Below, in pieces: positions 7,681-14,384 of a DNA stretch of 15,819 nt. This DNA comes from Nitrospinae bacterium RIFCSPLOWO2_12_FULL_45_22 (GTDB lineage Bacteria; 2-12-FULL-45-22): positions 1 to 15,819 of the forward strand of contig MHDQ01000267.1 in NCBI GenBank assembly GCA_001803565.1, given 5' to 3'. The position numbers and the translations under genes are program-made. Position 1 is the stretch's first letter. Every line of letters begins with the position of its first letter. The notes under the pieces are model-generated. The model saw only the letters and a list, made by a program, of their open reading frames with translations, was not told where the DNA came from and searched no databases.

Positions 7681-8797
7681 TAGTTCCCCCAGCCCTTGGG
7701 GCAGGCCGACTTATTATGCCTATACTACCACTGAGAATTGTTTTTCTAAGTGTTGCTTTTGATCCATCTATGGTGATGCGTACTGGTGCGGGACTGGATG
7801 GCTTGGGATACTCCATAGTTACGACGAAGTCACCCGTAATAGCTGAGGCACGTTCATTATAGTAGTTGGCCGCTTGAGGGTGGGGAGGTTGAGGATCTTC
7901 ATAATTCTCCGGTATCCGGTTGCTACTTGATACTAAAATCCCTCTCTCGAAACCCTGCTCAAATAACCATTTTACTTTAGGAAATGGTTCTGTCTTAACC
8001 TCTCCCCTCTTGCTACTCAGTGCCATATAGCTACAATGATGAGGAATATTAAATACATCCCATGCTAGACGCTCGTCTCTCTTATAATACCTAGTAATAT
8101 TCACAATATCGGCCAAAATTTCATAAGTTGTGTCCCCGCATATCATGAACCGGGTGACTTTTGCATCATACACAAATGTAGCCTGAAGTATGAGTGAACA
8201 CTCATTACGATCAACCAAGTTGCCATCTTTTAGGCGGACAGCAAATGGTGAATGTACAAAGAATTCGACTCCTTCAGATTCCATTGTAAAACCTGGGACG
8301 AGCTGGCCGGCGTCTGTTATTAGATGCTTGCGGTGTTCCAGTTTTAGACCCTCATTCTCGAGCCACGCTAAGAGTCTATCTGGACGCGAGAAAACTCTAA
8401 TTCCTTTGCCAGCCTTCAAGCGGTGTCGGGCCTCGGCACGCAATATCCTGGCTTCACCCTCAAGGTTCTCCTCAATGATCATCGCTGCGGGAACCCAAAG
8501 TTCAGTAATTTTGATACGATTATCATCTTGATATTTTTTCGCATGTTCCAGGTAAAAAAACTCAGAGGCACCATGAATGTGGTCATCATCGGCATGAGTG
8601 AAAGCTACAACATCATAATAGTCTCGGTTAGCTGCTTTAAGGTCTTCACGGAGAGCGGTTGCTAAGTCAATTCGTAGATCTTCCTCGTCTTCCGCATTAC
8701 GATAATGTGCGTAGTCAAAAAGCAGTTTACGCCCACAAGCGAGATCAATCTGACAACAGTCTGCATTCCCGATTGGGAAAAAGGTTAGGGTGTGCAT
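7670..8797 (-). CDS. ComEC/Rec2-type metallo-beta-lactamase-fold hydrolase, 375 aa
   Basis: Metal-dependent hydrolase of the MBL fold, closest in motifs to the soluble domain of ComEC/Rec2. The metal motif is THADDDHIHG (His68, Asp70, Asp72, His73), the HxDxDH form used by ComEC in place of HxHxDH. Further motifs are NECSLIL (198-204), MICGDT (Asp222), IPHHCS (His253, His254) and PHP (His306). There is no signal peptide and there are no membrane helices, so unlike ComEC it is a free cytosolic protein. Possible substrates are nucleic acids or nucleotides, by analogy only. It is the first gene of the cassette: the ATG has a strong AAGGAGGA 7 nt upstream, and a 524-bp gene-poor stretch precedes it. 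The last 22 residues form a Pro/Gly-rich tail ending in RAGG (368-371) plus TNVY. The tail lies outside the fold and might be a processing or conjugation site (speculative). Confidence 0.9.
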   Translation of the reverse strand: MHTLTFFPIGNADCCQIDLACGRKLLFDYAHYRNAEDEEDLRIDLATALREDLKAANRDYYDVVAFTHADDDHIHGASEFFYLEHAKKYQDDNRIKITELWVPAAMIIEENLEGEARILRAEARHRLKAGKGIRVFSRPDRLLAWLENEGLKLEHRKHLITDAGQLVPGFTMESEGVEFFVHSPFAVRLKDGNLVDRNECSLILQATFVYDAKVTRFMICGDTTYEILADIVNITRYYKRDERLAWDVFNIPHHCSYMALSSKRGEVKTEPFPKVKWLFEQGFERGILVSSSNRIPENYEDPQPPHPQAANYYNERASAITGDFVVTMEYPKPSSPAPVRITIDGSKATLRKTILSGSIGIISRPAPRAGGTNVY

Positions 8798-8804
8798 GGG
8801 AATC

Positions 8805-8814
8805 TCCTCCTTTT
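8805..8814 (-). promoter_or_regulatory. Strong Shine-Dalgarno site of the MBL gene
   Basis: On the minus strand this reads AAAAGGAGGA, ending 7 nt before the ATG at 8797. It is a near-perfect complement to the 16S 3' end and fixes the start of the MBL gene. A weak possible promoter lies upstream, TTGCCT (8868-8873) and TATGAC (8844-8849) with an 18-bp spacer; this is a guess only. Confidence 0.7.
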
Positions 8815-8815
8815 A

Positions 8816-9339
8816 TGATCCTTGTTTTATCATTTCCTTGCCAGTCATAGAGAATGGCATCCTTAACAGGCAAAATATGTCGTACTAGCTGTTAATAGCC
8901 GAACCAAGGTTCATCTATGCCAGACTCCAGATGGCTAGGGATACTAAACATTTTCCCTTATAACTCGACGACCTTGCCTCCGGAAAGGCTTAACGCTTTT
9001 GGGGTATACCAAAAAGATTTTTCCCCCTTTCGGAGTTGGGGAATCATCTCAACCCTCTTCAAAAGACTATAAACTACCGGACCTTGCCTTAATTTGATTC
9101 TACCCCTCCAATTAGCTTATGACCATAAGGATTGGAGCATTTCTCGGTGTCCTTTCCAGGTAGTCTTCTCCAGGATAATTTGATTACCCAAAGTTTCTTT
9201 AAATATGACCATCAATGATCCGGCTCAGAAACTTAAGGCTATAATCCTTCTCCTTACAGCAAAGGGGTTATTAAAGTAGATACACAGAGGTTACAAGGAT
9301 AAGGGAGATAAAGGATAAGCCTTTATAGCTAATAAGGTC
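8816..9339. other. 524-bp gene-poor stretch between nrdD and the defence-like cassette
   Basis: No intact gene, RNA gene or clear terminator was found. On the minus strand several short frames have protein-like composition but are broken by stops (see the pseudogene entry). A small imperfect palindrome, TTTTGG (8997-9002) and CCAAAA (9009-9014) around GGTATA, lies about 200 bp before the MBL start. The operon promoter must lie here or upstream, but no convincing hexamer pair is visible. Confidence 0.5.
9117..9269 (-). pseudogene. Possible decayed gene fragment in two frames
   Basis: On the minus strand one frame reads KEKDYSLKFLSRIIDGHI and then stops at about 9200. A second frame starting at the ATG at 9212 reads MVIFKETLGNQIILEKTTWK and continues GHREMLQSLWS to a stop at 9117. 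Joined by one frameshift the two give a continuous, natural-looking sequence. The order LGN-x-I-x-L-x(4)-W-x-x-H recalls small bacterial nuclease or toxin-like proteins with an LxxxxWxxHI motif, but the similarity is from memory and weak. The same frame continues past the stop for about 50 codons. It may instead be part of a dispersed repeat. Confidence 0.25.
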
Positions 9340-11469
9340 TTAGTAGTTAGGCAGATGGCCGTTATTGCGGTAGCGGTCGTGCAGCTCCCCTATCTTTCCC
9401 TTATTCCAACTGCTTATCTTGGTAAAGTAGCCGGTTATACGGGTAATACCATCTACCCGGTCAGAGCCGCATACCGGGCAAGCCGCCCGTAAGCCACGGG
9501 TGGTACGACCACAATTATTACAGGTAGTGAATTCTGGAGAGAAGGCTATCTGGTCGTTGTGGGTATGTTTAAAGGTCTTGCTAACAAAATTGGCTAGCGA
9601 GCCTGGTGAGGGTTTGCTCTCACCTATCCAGATATGAGTGATGGAGCCAGCAGGTATCAGGGGATGGAACATTCCTTCCTGTTTTACACGCTCGATAGGG
9701 TTAATAATAGCCCCGATATTCAAAAGGGTAGAGTTAGTATAGTAGACCTCACCAGCATCCAGATTGCCTTTCACCACCCGGGATATGCCATTGGAAAGAT
9801 GCTTCAAATCTAGCTTGGCAAAGCGGTGAGCAGTAGACTCGGCGGGGGTCTGTTCCAGGATAAATCGTAATTTATATTTCTTAGAGAGTTTATCCGCTAG
9901 AAGCCGCATGTGGGAAATGACTTTTAGGCCAAATTTAAATGCCCCTTCTGACTCATGGAGCTCCTGTCCGGTATGCAACTGAACCAATTCATTCAGGCCC
10001 ACCATACCCATAAGGTGAGTAGCACGACTCAAGCGGAGGTAAGGCTCTCCATCGCGGTTCATAGCCAACATAGCCAGTGGCCCTTCTTCACCCAAAGACA
10101 TTAATTGTTCGATAAACCTCCGTTTCTGCTGGTGGGCCTGGGCCATCAGATCCATCAAGGCGGTAATATGGTTAAATAATGCTGTATCGTCACCATTTGT
10201 TAAATAGCCTAGCCGTGGCAGATTAATAGTCATGTTCTGGAGGGCACAGTAACGCATGCGCCAGGGTTGTTTGGCATCTGCATAGTCCTGGTTTTCTAAT
10301 TTAAAGCTCAGCCTGCAACACTGTGATATCTTAGCGGTCTTACCTCGATCAAAGACAAAATAGGTATTACCTTTCTCGCTGGCTACCTGGCAGATGAAAT
10401 GTAGGAACTCCTGGTGGCCTGGGGTCTGGAATAATTTGTCCGTAATATGGACCAGAGGTTTGGGGAAGAAGAAGGGTCGGCCCGAGCCATCACCTTCTAA
10501 ATAAACCTCAAACAGGGCCCGGGCAAACTTTTGCGCCTCTTCTTGATAGTCTACATAAGTCTTGCCAGTATACTTACCACCAGGACCTATGGCCTCTACG
10601 CCAGCAAAATGGTCCGGCACCTCCCAATAGATATTGATATCGCTAAAGATGGCCTGACCACCCCGGGCAACGGCCTGTTGCGAAAATTCAAATATCAGGA
10701 TCTGGGCCAGTTGCTTGATATCCCGGTAAGACATGCCTACCAGATAGGGAGCAAAGAAGAGGTTTATAGCATCCCAACCAATAGCCCCAGCAAAGTTGCT
10801 CTGCAAGGCGGCAGCAAACTTCACCATATGGGCCAAGAGTACTTCAGGGTGCTTGGCGGGCCTGGCAATAGAAAGGGCATTGGGCAGATCTAAACCAAAT
10901 TTCTTGACATATTCCAACGACTGGCCAGAACAGTAAGGCCGGTCAATAAACCCCATATCGTGAATATGTATATCACCCCGGATATGGGCATCGGCTGCCT
11001 CCTGAGAAAAGACCTTTAATAAGGCATATTCTTTTTTTATACTCTCGGCTAGAGTAAGATTAGTGGCTTCTGGGCCATGAGGTACATTGGCATTTTCTTT
11101 GTTGGGTTGTAGGATTAATTGATCTACATCATACAAAGGCATTCCTAAACGGGTATGCATGCGCCGGGCCTGCTCCAGCCCATGTTCTATTAGCTTGGCA
11201 TCTACCAACTCCCGGATCAGCGGTGCAGTAATAACCTTTATCCCTGATGAAAAAATTTGCTTCTCTACCTCTAAGCTGATCTGGTCTGCCACAGTGAAGT
11301 CCACACTGGTCTCTCGAATCAAGGCATCTACAATCTTCTGCCGGTCCCAGCCAGCCATATCCTCAGCCGAGGTACGGACAAACAGGGCCAGATCAGTAGA
11401 CTCATTAGTCCTCTTCCTGGGGAAATGTAGAGACCTGTTGGGTTGCAAGGATAAGATTTTTGCCTCCAT
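9340..11469 (-). CDS. nrdD: Anaerobic (class III) ribonucleoside-triphosphate reductase
   Basis: Reduces ribonucleoside triphosphates to deoxyribonucleotides without oxygen, using a glycyl radical installed by the radical SAM activase NrdG. Residue numbers count from an in-frame GTG at 11475. Residues ~28-125 form an ATP-cone regulatory domain. Next come IRGDIHIHDM (165-174) and YCSGQS with Cys182, probably the active-site thiyl. SQCCRL (385-390) holds further conserved cysteines. The zinc site is CNNC...CPVC (652, 655, 666, 669). The glycyl radical site is TGY, Gly682, in RITGYFTKISSWNKGK. The length is normal. I chose the ATG at 11469, since the GTG at 11475 falls within the AGGAGGTG ribosome-binding site itself; this gives 709 residues. 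nrdG is not in the window. Expression is probably repressed by NrdR (see promoter and boxes). Confidence 0.95.
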   Translation of the reverse strand: MEAKILSLQPNRSLHFPRKRTNESTDLALFVRTSAEDMAGWDRQKIVDALIRETSVDFTVADQISLEVEKQIFSSGIKVITAPLIRELVDAKLIEHGLEQARRMHTRLGMPLYDVDQLILQPNKENANVPHGPEATNLTLAESIKKEYALLKVFSQEAADAHIRGDIHIHDMGFIDRPYCSGQSLEYVKKFGLDLPNALSIARPAKHPEVLLAHMVKFAAALQSNFAGAIGWDAINLFFAPYLVGMSYRDIKQLAQILIFEFSQQAVARGGQAIFSDINIYWEVPDHFAGVEAIGPGGKYTGKTYVDYQEEAQKFARALFEVYLEGDGSGRPFFFPKPLVHITDKLFQTPGHQEFLHFICQVASEKGNTYFVFDRGKTAKISQCCRLSFKLENQDYADAKQPWRMRYCALQNMTINLPRLGYLTNGDDTALFNHITALMDLMAQAHQQKRRFIEQLMSLGEEGPLAMLAMNRDGEPYLRLSRATHLMGMVGLNELVQLHTGQELHESEGAFKFGLKVISHMRLLADKLSKKYKLRFILEQTPAESTAHRFAKLDLKHLSNGISRVVKGNLDAGEVYYTNSTLLNIGAIINPIERVKQEGMFHPLIPAGSITHIWIGESKPSPGSLANFVSKTFKHTHNDQIAFSPEFTTCNNCGRTTRGLRAACPVCGSDRVDGITRITGYFTKISSWNKGKIGELHDRYRNNGHLPNY

Positions 11470-11508
11470 TTTCACCTCCTATGGCTAAGCGGCCCAAAGG
11501 CCCATTAA

Positions 11509-11524
11509 ATACTATATCCTGTTG
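11509..11524. promoter_or_regulatory. NrdR box 1 (downstream of the -10 of nrdD)
   Basis: The core ACTATATCCTGT (11511-11522) matches about 12 of 16 positions of the NrdR-box consensus as I remember it (ACACWATATMTWGTGT). It covers roughly +4 to +19 of the predicted nrdD transcript and lies exactly 32 bp from box 2, about three helical turns, the usual tandem spacing for NrdR. Confidence 0.75.
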
Positions 11525-11534
11525 AATGGCAATC

Positions 11535-11562
11535 ATTATACTACTATATCTTGTATTGTCAA
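11535..11562 (-). promoter_or_regulatory. Sigma-70 type promoter of nrdD
   Basis: On the minus strand: TTGACA (-35, 11562-11557), a 16-bp spacer, then TATAAT (-10, 11540-11535). Both hexamers are perfect. Transcription would start near 11528, leaving a leader of about 58 nt before the ATG at 11469. The promoter separates nrdD transcriptionally from the radical SAM gene upstream. Confidence 0.8.
11541..11556. promoter_or_regulatory. NrdR box 2 (fills the nrdD promoter spacer)
   Basis: The core ACTATATCTTGT (11543-11554) matches about 13 of 16 positions of the remembered NrdR-box consensus. The 16-bp box coincides exactly with the spacer between the -35 and -10 hexamers, so a bound repressor would exclude RNA polymerase. 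With box 1 it makes the tandem arrangement typical of ribonucleotide reductase genes. Confidence 0.8.
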
Positions 11563-11777
11563 GGAAAAATTTTTGTCTGTTACGAATTGCTAAAAAAATG
11601 TCTCTACCGAATTCCAGGGGTTGACTTTTGGCGGTTTGCTGCCTAGGAGAAGTAGTTATGATGAGTATAGGTAATGACTCTAGGAATGATTTGTGGCAGA
11701 GATTTTAAATTAATCAGGACGCAGATTTCCTTGGATAGGCGCCGATAAGGGTTTTCTCATATCAGGGTTCGGGGGAA

Positions 11778-11811
11778 CAGGGCTCAGGGATCGGCTGACC
11801 CCTGAGCCCTG
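11778..11811. repeat. Perfect 12-bp hairpin just after the radical SAM gene
   Basis: The arms CAGGGCTCAGGG (11778-11789) and CCCTGAGCCCTG (11800-11811) pair perfectly around a 10-nt loop. The hairpin starts 4 nt after the radical SAM stop codon. No T-run follows on either strand, so it is not a standard intrinsic terminator; it may still protect or end the transcript. The motif CAGGGATC next to the arm recurs at 15656-15663, pointing to a dispersed repeat family. The rest of this intergenic stretch (11563-11777) shows no gene. Confidence 0.65.
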
Positions 11812-11815
11812 ACAT

Positions 11816-13615
11816 CTATATCATACGGACACTGGTACTAGCAGCGGATTTGCCAGGCACTTCCGCCCCCCAGAGTTGGTCTATTAAATTCAAGGCTTTC
11901 CCCAGGGCCCCTTCTTTCAAATCACGATAAGAGCGGTAGAAGTTATAACTGGAGCTTTCTTGCGGATACAGGAGTTTATAGGGTGGCCCATCCTTTTCTC
12001 CATTCTTCTCATAAATAAATTTCTTAAAAGGTTCTTGTTTAGGCCCTCGATCGTAAGCAAATAATGAGCGTAACAGCTTTTCCTGGAGAGCCTTTAACCA
12101 TACATAGTTGGCCTGGATGACCTGCGAGGGATTGGGGCGGCCAAAGTTTCGCAGGTAACGCTCTTCCAGTTGACGAATCTTTCGCCTAACCAGGCCGTTA
12201 GGGGCAAAGTGTTCACAGGACTTAATAGTAGGATAAAGCTGGTAGCAGGCGTCTCGGTGACGCTCTAGCCGCCCTTCTCTCAATAAGGGGTTGTTGGAAG
12301 CCCGGCAATACTCATACCCATTCAGCTCTATCCGCAACTGCCGCATCAAGCTAGGGCCCCAGGTCTCATAGTATTTCCTATATCCTTCGAGGATTAGGCT
12401 CTCCAGTTCATGGGGCTCAAAATGTTTATATTTGTAGCCCCCACCATAAAAGCTCTGATCTTCCCACGCTACATCCAGAAGCCTCCCCTCTTCTTTTAGG
12501 CGATACCAGAGGGGTGTCCCGGGATAGGGTGATACCCGGCTGATCTGTTTAGAGACCATCCCTATAGAGATGTAATAATTGAGATCTTCATAAATGTTTA
12601 CCCGATCATGAAACTCAAACCCGGCCATCCAACCCCCTGTGCAGGCTATACCTCTCTTATGCAGCTCTTCAATAGTCTCTTTAGCATCACCAGTCCTCTT
12701 ATCATACCCTTCCTGCGGGGCAAACTTGGACTCTACGCCGATAAAAGTACCACCAAAACCAGTAAGGACCAACTCATCCCAACCATACTGGTTGAGGGAT
12801 TGGACACTGCTAGGGGCAAACCAGTTTAACTTACGCAGGCCAAATTCGGTATCCTCCTGAATAAGCCGGCCTAGTTCTCTTACCTCCTCGGTATATTTTA
12901 GATAGTCTTCGTCATAAATCAAAACCTGTTGAGTATCAGGCAAGGTGCGGTAAATACGCTTCATCTCCTGGAAGATCTTTTCTGGCTCATATAGCATGAT
13001 ACGGGCATTACCATGCATCTCGGTAGTAGCACAAAAATCACAGGCGCTGGGGCAGCCCAAGCCCGCCACAATAAACCCTACATTACCTTTAGGGTGCCGG
13101 TCTAGCCAGGGGAGATTGGAGCCGCAACGGGGCAGGTGGCTCTGTTTGATCGGCGCATCCAGTGGTTCTCCCAATAGTTGCCGGAAAAATTGCACCCCTT
13201 CGCCGATACAGACATAGTCCATATGCTCCTTTTTGAAATCATCAGGGAAAGCCGCATTAAAGGCCAAGGCCCCATAACCACCTAATACAATCTTACTGCT
13301 GGGGGAGAGCCGCCTGACTAGCTTACACATATCCAGGACGATCTCCATGCAGGTAGCAAAGAAGGTGATCCCAACAAAATCATAGCCTTTCCTTACCTCG
13401 GCCTCAAAACCCTCTCGGGTCGGGTATTCCAAAAATACCGAAGGCACAGAGATATTTTGGGCAATGAAATGCACTCCGTGACAATGCATGTGCCCACTTA
13501 GGGTAAAGATATCTTGCCCCTTAGTGAGGCGCTGGCTAGTTAGATCGGTTAAGGAATCATTACAAAACTGGGTGGGGTAAGGTTGGGTAGGGGTAGTAAA
13601 AAGTATCCTGGCCAT
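11816..13615 (-). CDS. B12-binding-domain radical SAM protein, 599 aa, function unknown
   Basis: Residues ~70-150 form a Rossmann-like B12-binding domain: GYDFVGITFFATCMEI then KIVLGGYGALAF and CIGEGVQFF. The cobalamin-ligating DxHxxG motif is not seen, so B12, if bound, would be without the protein histidine ligand. The radical SAM domain begins with GLGCPSACDFC, whose CxxxCxxC (Cys188, 192, 195) binds the 4Fe-4S cluster. It continues with GVESK and SPYPGTPLW (the usual late motif, 'PGTP'). The C-terminal ~200 residues are rich in Tyr, Arg and Leu and not recognised. The ATG has AGGAGGAG 5 nt upstream. It is not NrdG, which is smaller and lacks a B12 domain. The gene lies before nrdD but is separated from it by a strong promoter. 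The substrate could be a lipid, cofactor or peptide; nothing here decides it. Confidence 0.88.
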   Translation of the reverse strand: MARILFTTPTQPYPTQFCNDSLTDLTSQRLTKGQDIFTLSGHMHCHGVHFIAQNISVPSVFLEYPTREGFEAEVRKGYDFVGITFFATCMEIVLDMCKLVRRLSPSSKIVLGGYGALAFNAAFPDDFKKEHMDYVCIGEGVQFFRQLLGEPLDAPIKQSHLPRCGSNLPWLDRHPKGNVGFIVAGLGCPSACDFCATTEMHGNARIMLYEPEKIFQEMKRIYRTLPDTQQVLIYDEDYLKYTEEVRELGRLIQEDTEFGLRKLNWFAPSSVQSLNQYGWDELVLTGFGGTFIGVESKFAPQEGYDKRTGDAKETIEELHKRGIACTGGWMAGFEFHDRVNIYEDLNYYISIGMVSKQISRVSPYPGTPLWYRLKEEGRLLDVAWEDQSFYGGGYKYKHFEPHELESLILEGYRKYYETWGPSLMRQLRIELNGYEYCRASNNPLLREGRLERHRDACYQLYPTIKSCEHFAPNGLVRRKIRQLEERYLRNFGRPNPSQVIQANYVWLKALQEKLLRSLFAYDRGPKQEPFKKFIYEKNGEKDGPPYKLLYPQESSSYNFYRSYRDLKEGALGKALNLIDQLWGAEVPGKSAASTSVRMI

Positions 13616-14116
13616 ATTTTCTCCTCCTCTGCTTAAAGTAAAGAGTTATACTCCTTATTTGGACGGAAAATAATACCCACTTCCTCGGATAAGCGGGAGA
13701 TTTTTATCTCTTTTCATAAGGATCAGACATCTGGAAAATTTGACATAAAATTGCTCATTGGGCATAAGGATTTGCCCCGCTAAGACCTCATAGTGCATGA
13801 TGGGAGAGATTAGCATTTCTAACCCATTCATATTACTACAGATATTTACAACAAAAATTAAGTAAGGTGCAAGGAATTATGCCCACTTCAAAATTGGCCG
13901 TAAACCTTTGTTTTTATAGCCTTTTTGCCATTTTAGCAAAAAAGGCGGAATTCAAATTTCCAGATGTCTGAGGATGGTGCGGTACACTGAAAAGTGTTGT
14001 GTAATTGTTTAGCCTAAATTAGGGTTTTGGCTCCCACTGATCGGTAGGTAGAAATCTTAGTATAGAACTATATCACCCCCTTTATTCCTTCCGTCTCCTA
14101 TTGATCTAAGAAGGTT
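13616..14116. other. 501-bp intergenic stretch holding an inverted-repeat element
   Basis: No supported gene lies between the small gene after metK and the radical SAM gene. Its centre is the 249-bp inverted-repeat element listed separately. No cobalamin riboswitch motif was seen before the radical SAM gene. A 30-codon plus-strand frame (13879-13971) ends exactly at the right repeat arm and is considered accidental. Confidence 0.6.
13723..13971. repeat. 249-bp element bounded by ~20-bp inverted repeats (MITE-like)
   Basis: The left arm, 13723-13743, contains TCAGACATCTGGAAAATTTG and the right arm, 13952-13971, reads TCAAATTTCCAGATGTCTGA. The arms are inverted copies differing by one inserted A. 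Inside lies a second hairpin, GCCTTTTTGC (13919-13928) and GCAAAAAAGGC (13936-13946). There is no transposase frame. The layout fits a small non-autonomous mobile element. No target-site duplication was found by eye. Confidence 0.55.
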
Positions 14117-14362
14117 TTAGGTCTTTTTGGCCTCCAGGGGTTTCCATCTTAGCCCTTCCAGTTGCTTAGCCAGGGCGGGATTTTCGCCATGGACCCAGGC
14201 TATAAGGCCGCTATGGCTAGTGATAACCTTATCAAAATTTGGTGAGGTCTCCGGGCTTCCAGTAGCTTGCTTATCACAATAAACCCGTAGCTTTTCGGTG
14301 AAACTAGCCCCGTTAAAATCTTTCAGGAGGTCTTCTAGTTTTTGCTTGTTTATAATTAACAT
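14117..14362 (-). CDS. Small conserved-looking protein of unknown function downstream of metK, 81 aa
   Basis: I do not recognise this protein. It starts MLIINKQKLEDLLKDFN, likely an amphipathic helix, and its middle has VITSHSGLIAWVHGENPAL. It is mixed acidic and basic, with a Lys-rich end and no membrane segment or metal motif. The gene begins 22 bp after the metK stop with GAGGGGTG about 8 nt before the ATG, so it is probably co-transcribed with metK. The good ribosome-binding site and tight spacing support a real gene; its role is unknown. Confidence 0.65.
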   Translation of the reverse strand: MLIINKQKLEDLLKDFNGASFTEKLRVYCDKQATGSPETSPNFDKVITSHSGLIAWVHGENPALAKQLEGLRWKPLEAKKT

Positions 14363-14384
14363 GTCTTCTCACCCCTCTTTATTT

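Noticed and set aside
4218-8797. A CD-NTase making this a standard type II CBASS operon
   Set aside because: No nucleotidyltransferase-type protein is found on either strand in or around the cassette; the first gene is an MBL hydrolase.
5437-8797. A separate small ubiquitin-like protein gene
   Set aside because: The junctions are an 11-bp overlap and a 76-bp gap, neither able to hold one, and no small frame with a C-terminal Gly-Gly was seen in the flanks.
11778-11811. Intrinsic terminator of the radical SAM gene
   Set aside because: The stem is strong but no T-run follows on the transcribed strand; it is listed as a repeat hairpin.
11816-13615. Radical SAM protein as the NrdD activase NrdG
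   Set aside because: NrdG is a small protein without a B12 domain; this one has 599 residues, a B12-type domain and a separate transcription unit.
13879-13971. 30-codon plus-strand frame with a possible ribosome-binding site
   Set aside because: It ends exactly in the right arm of the inverted repeat and includes the internal hairpin, so its sequence is explained by the repeat.
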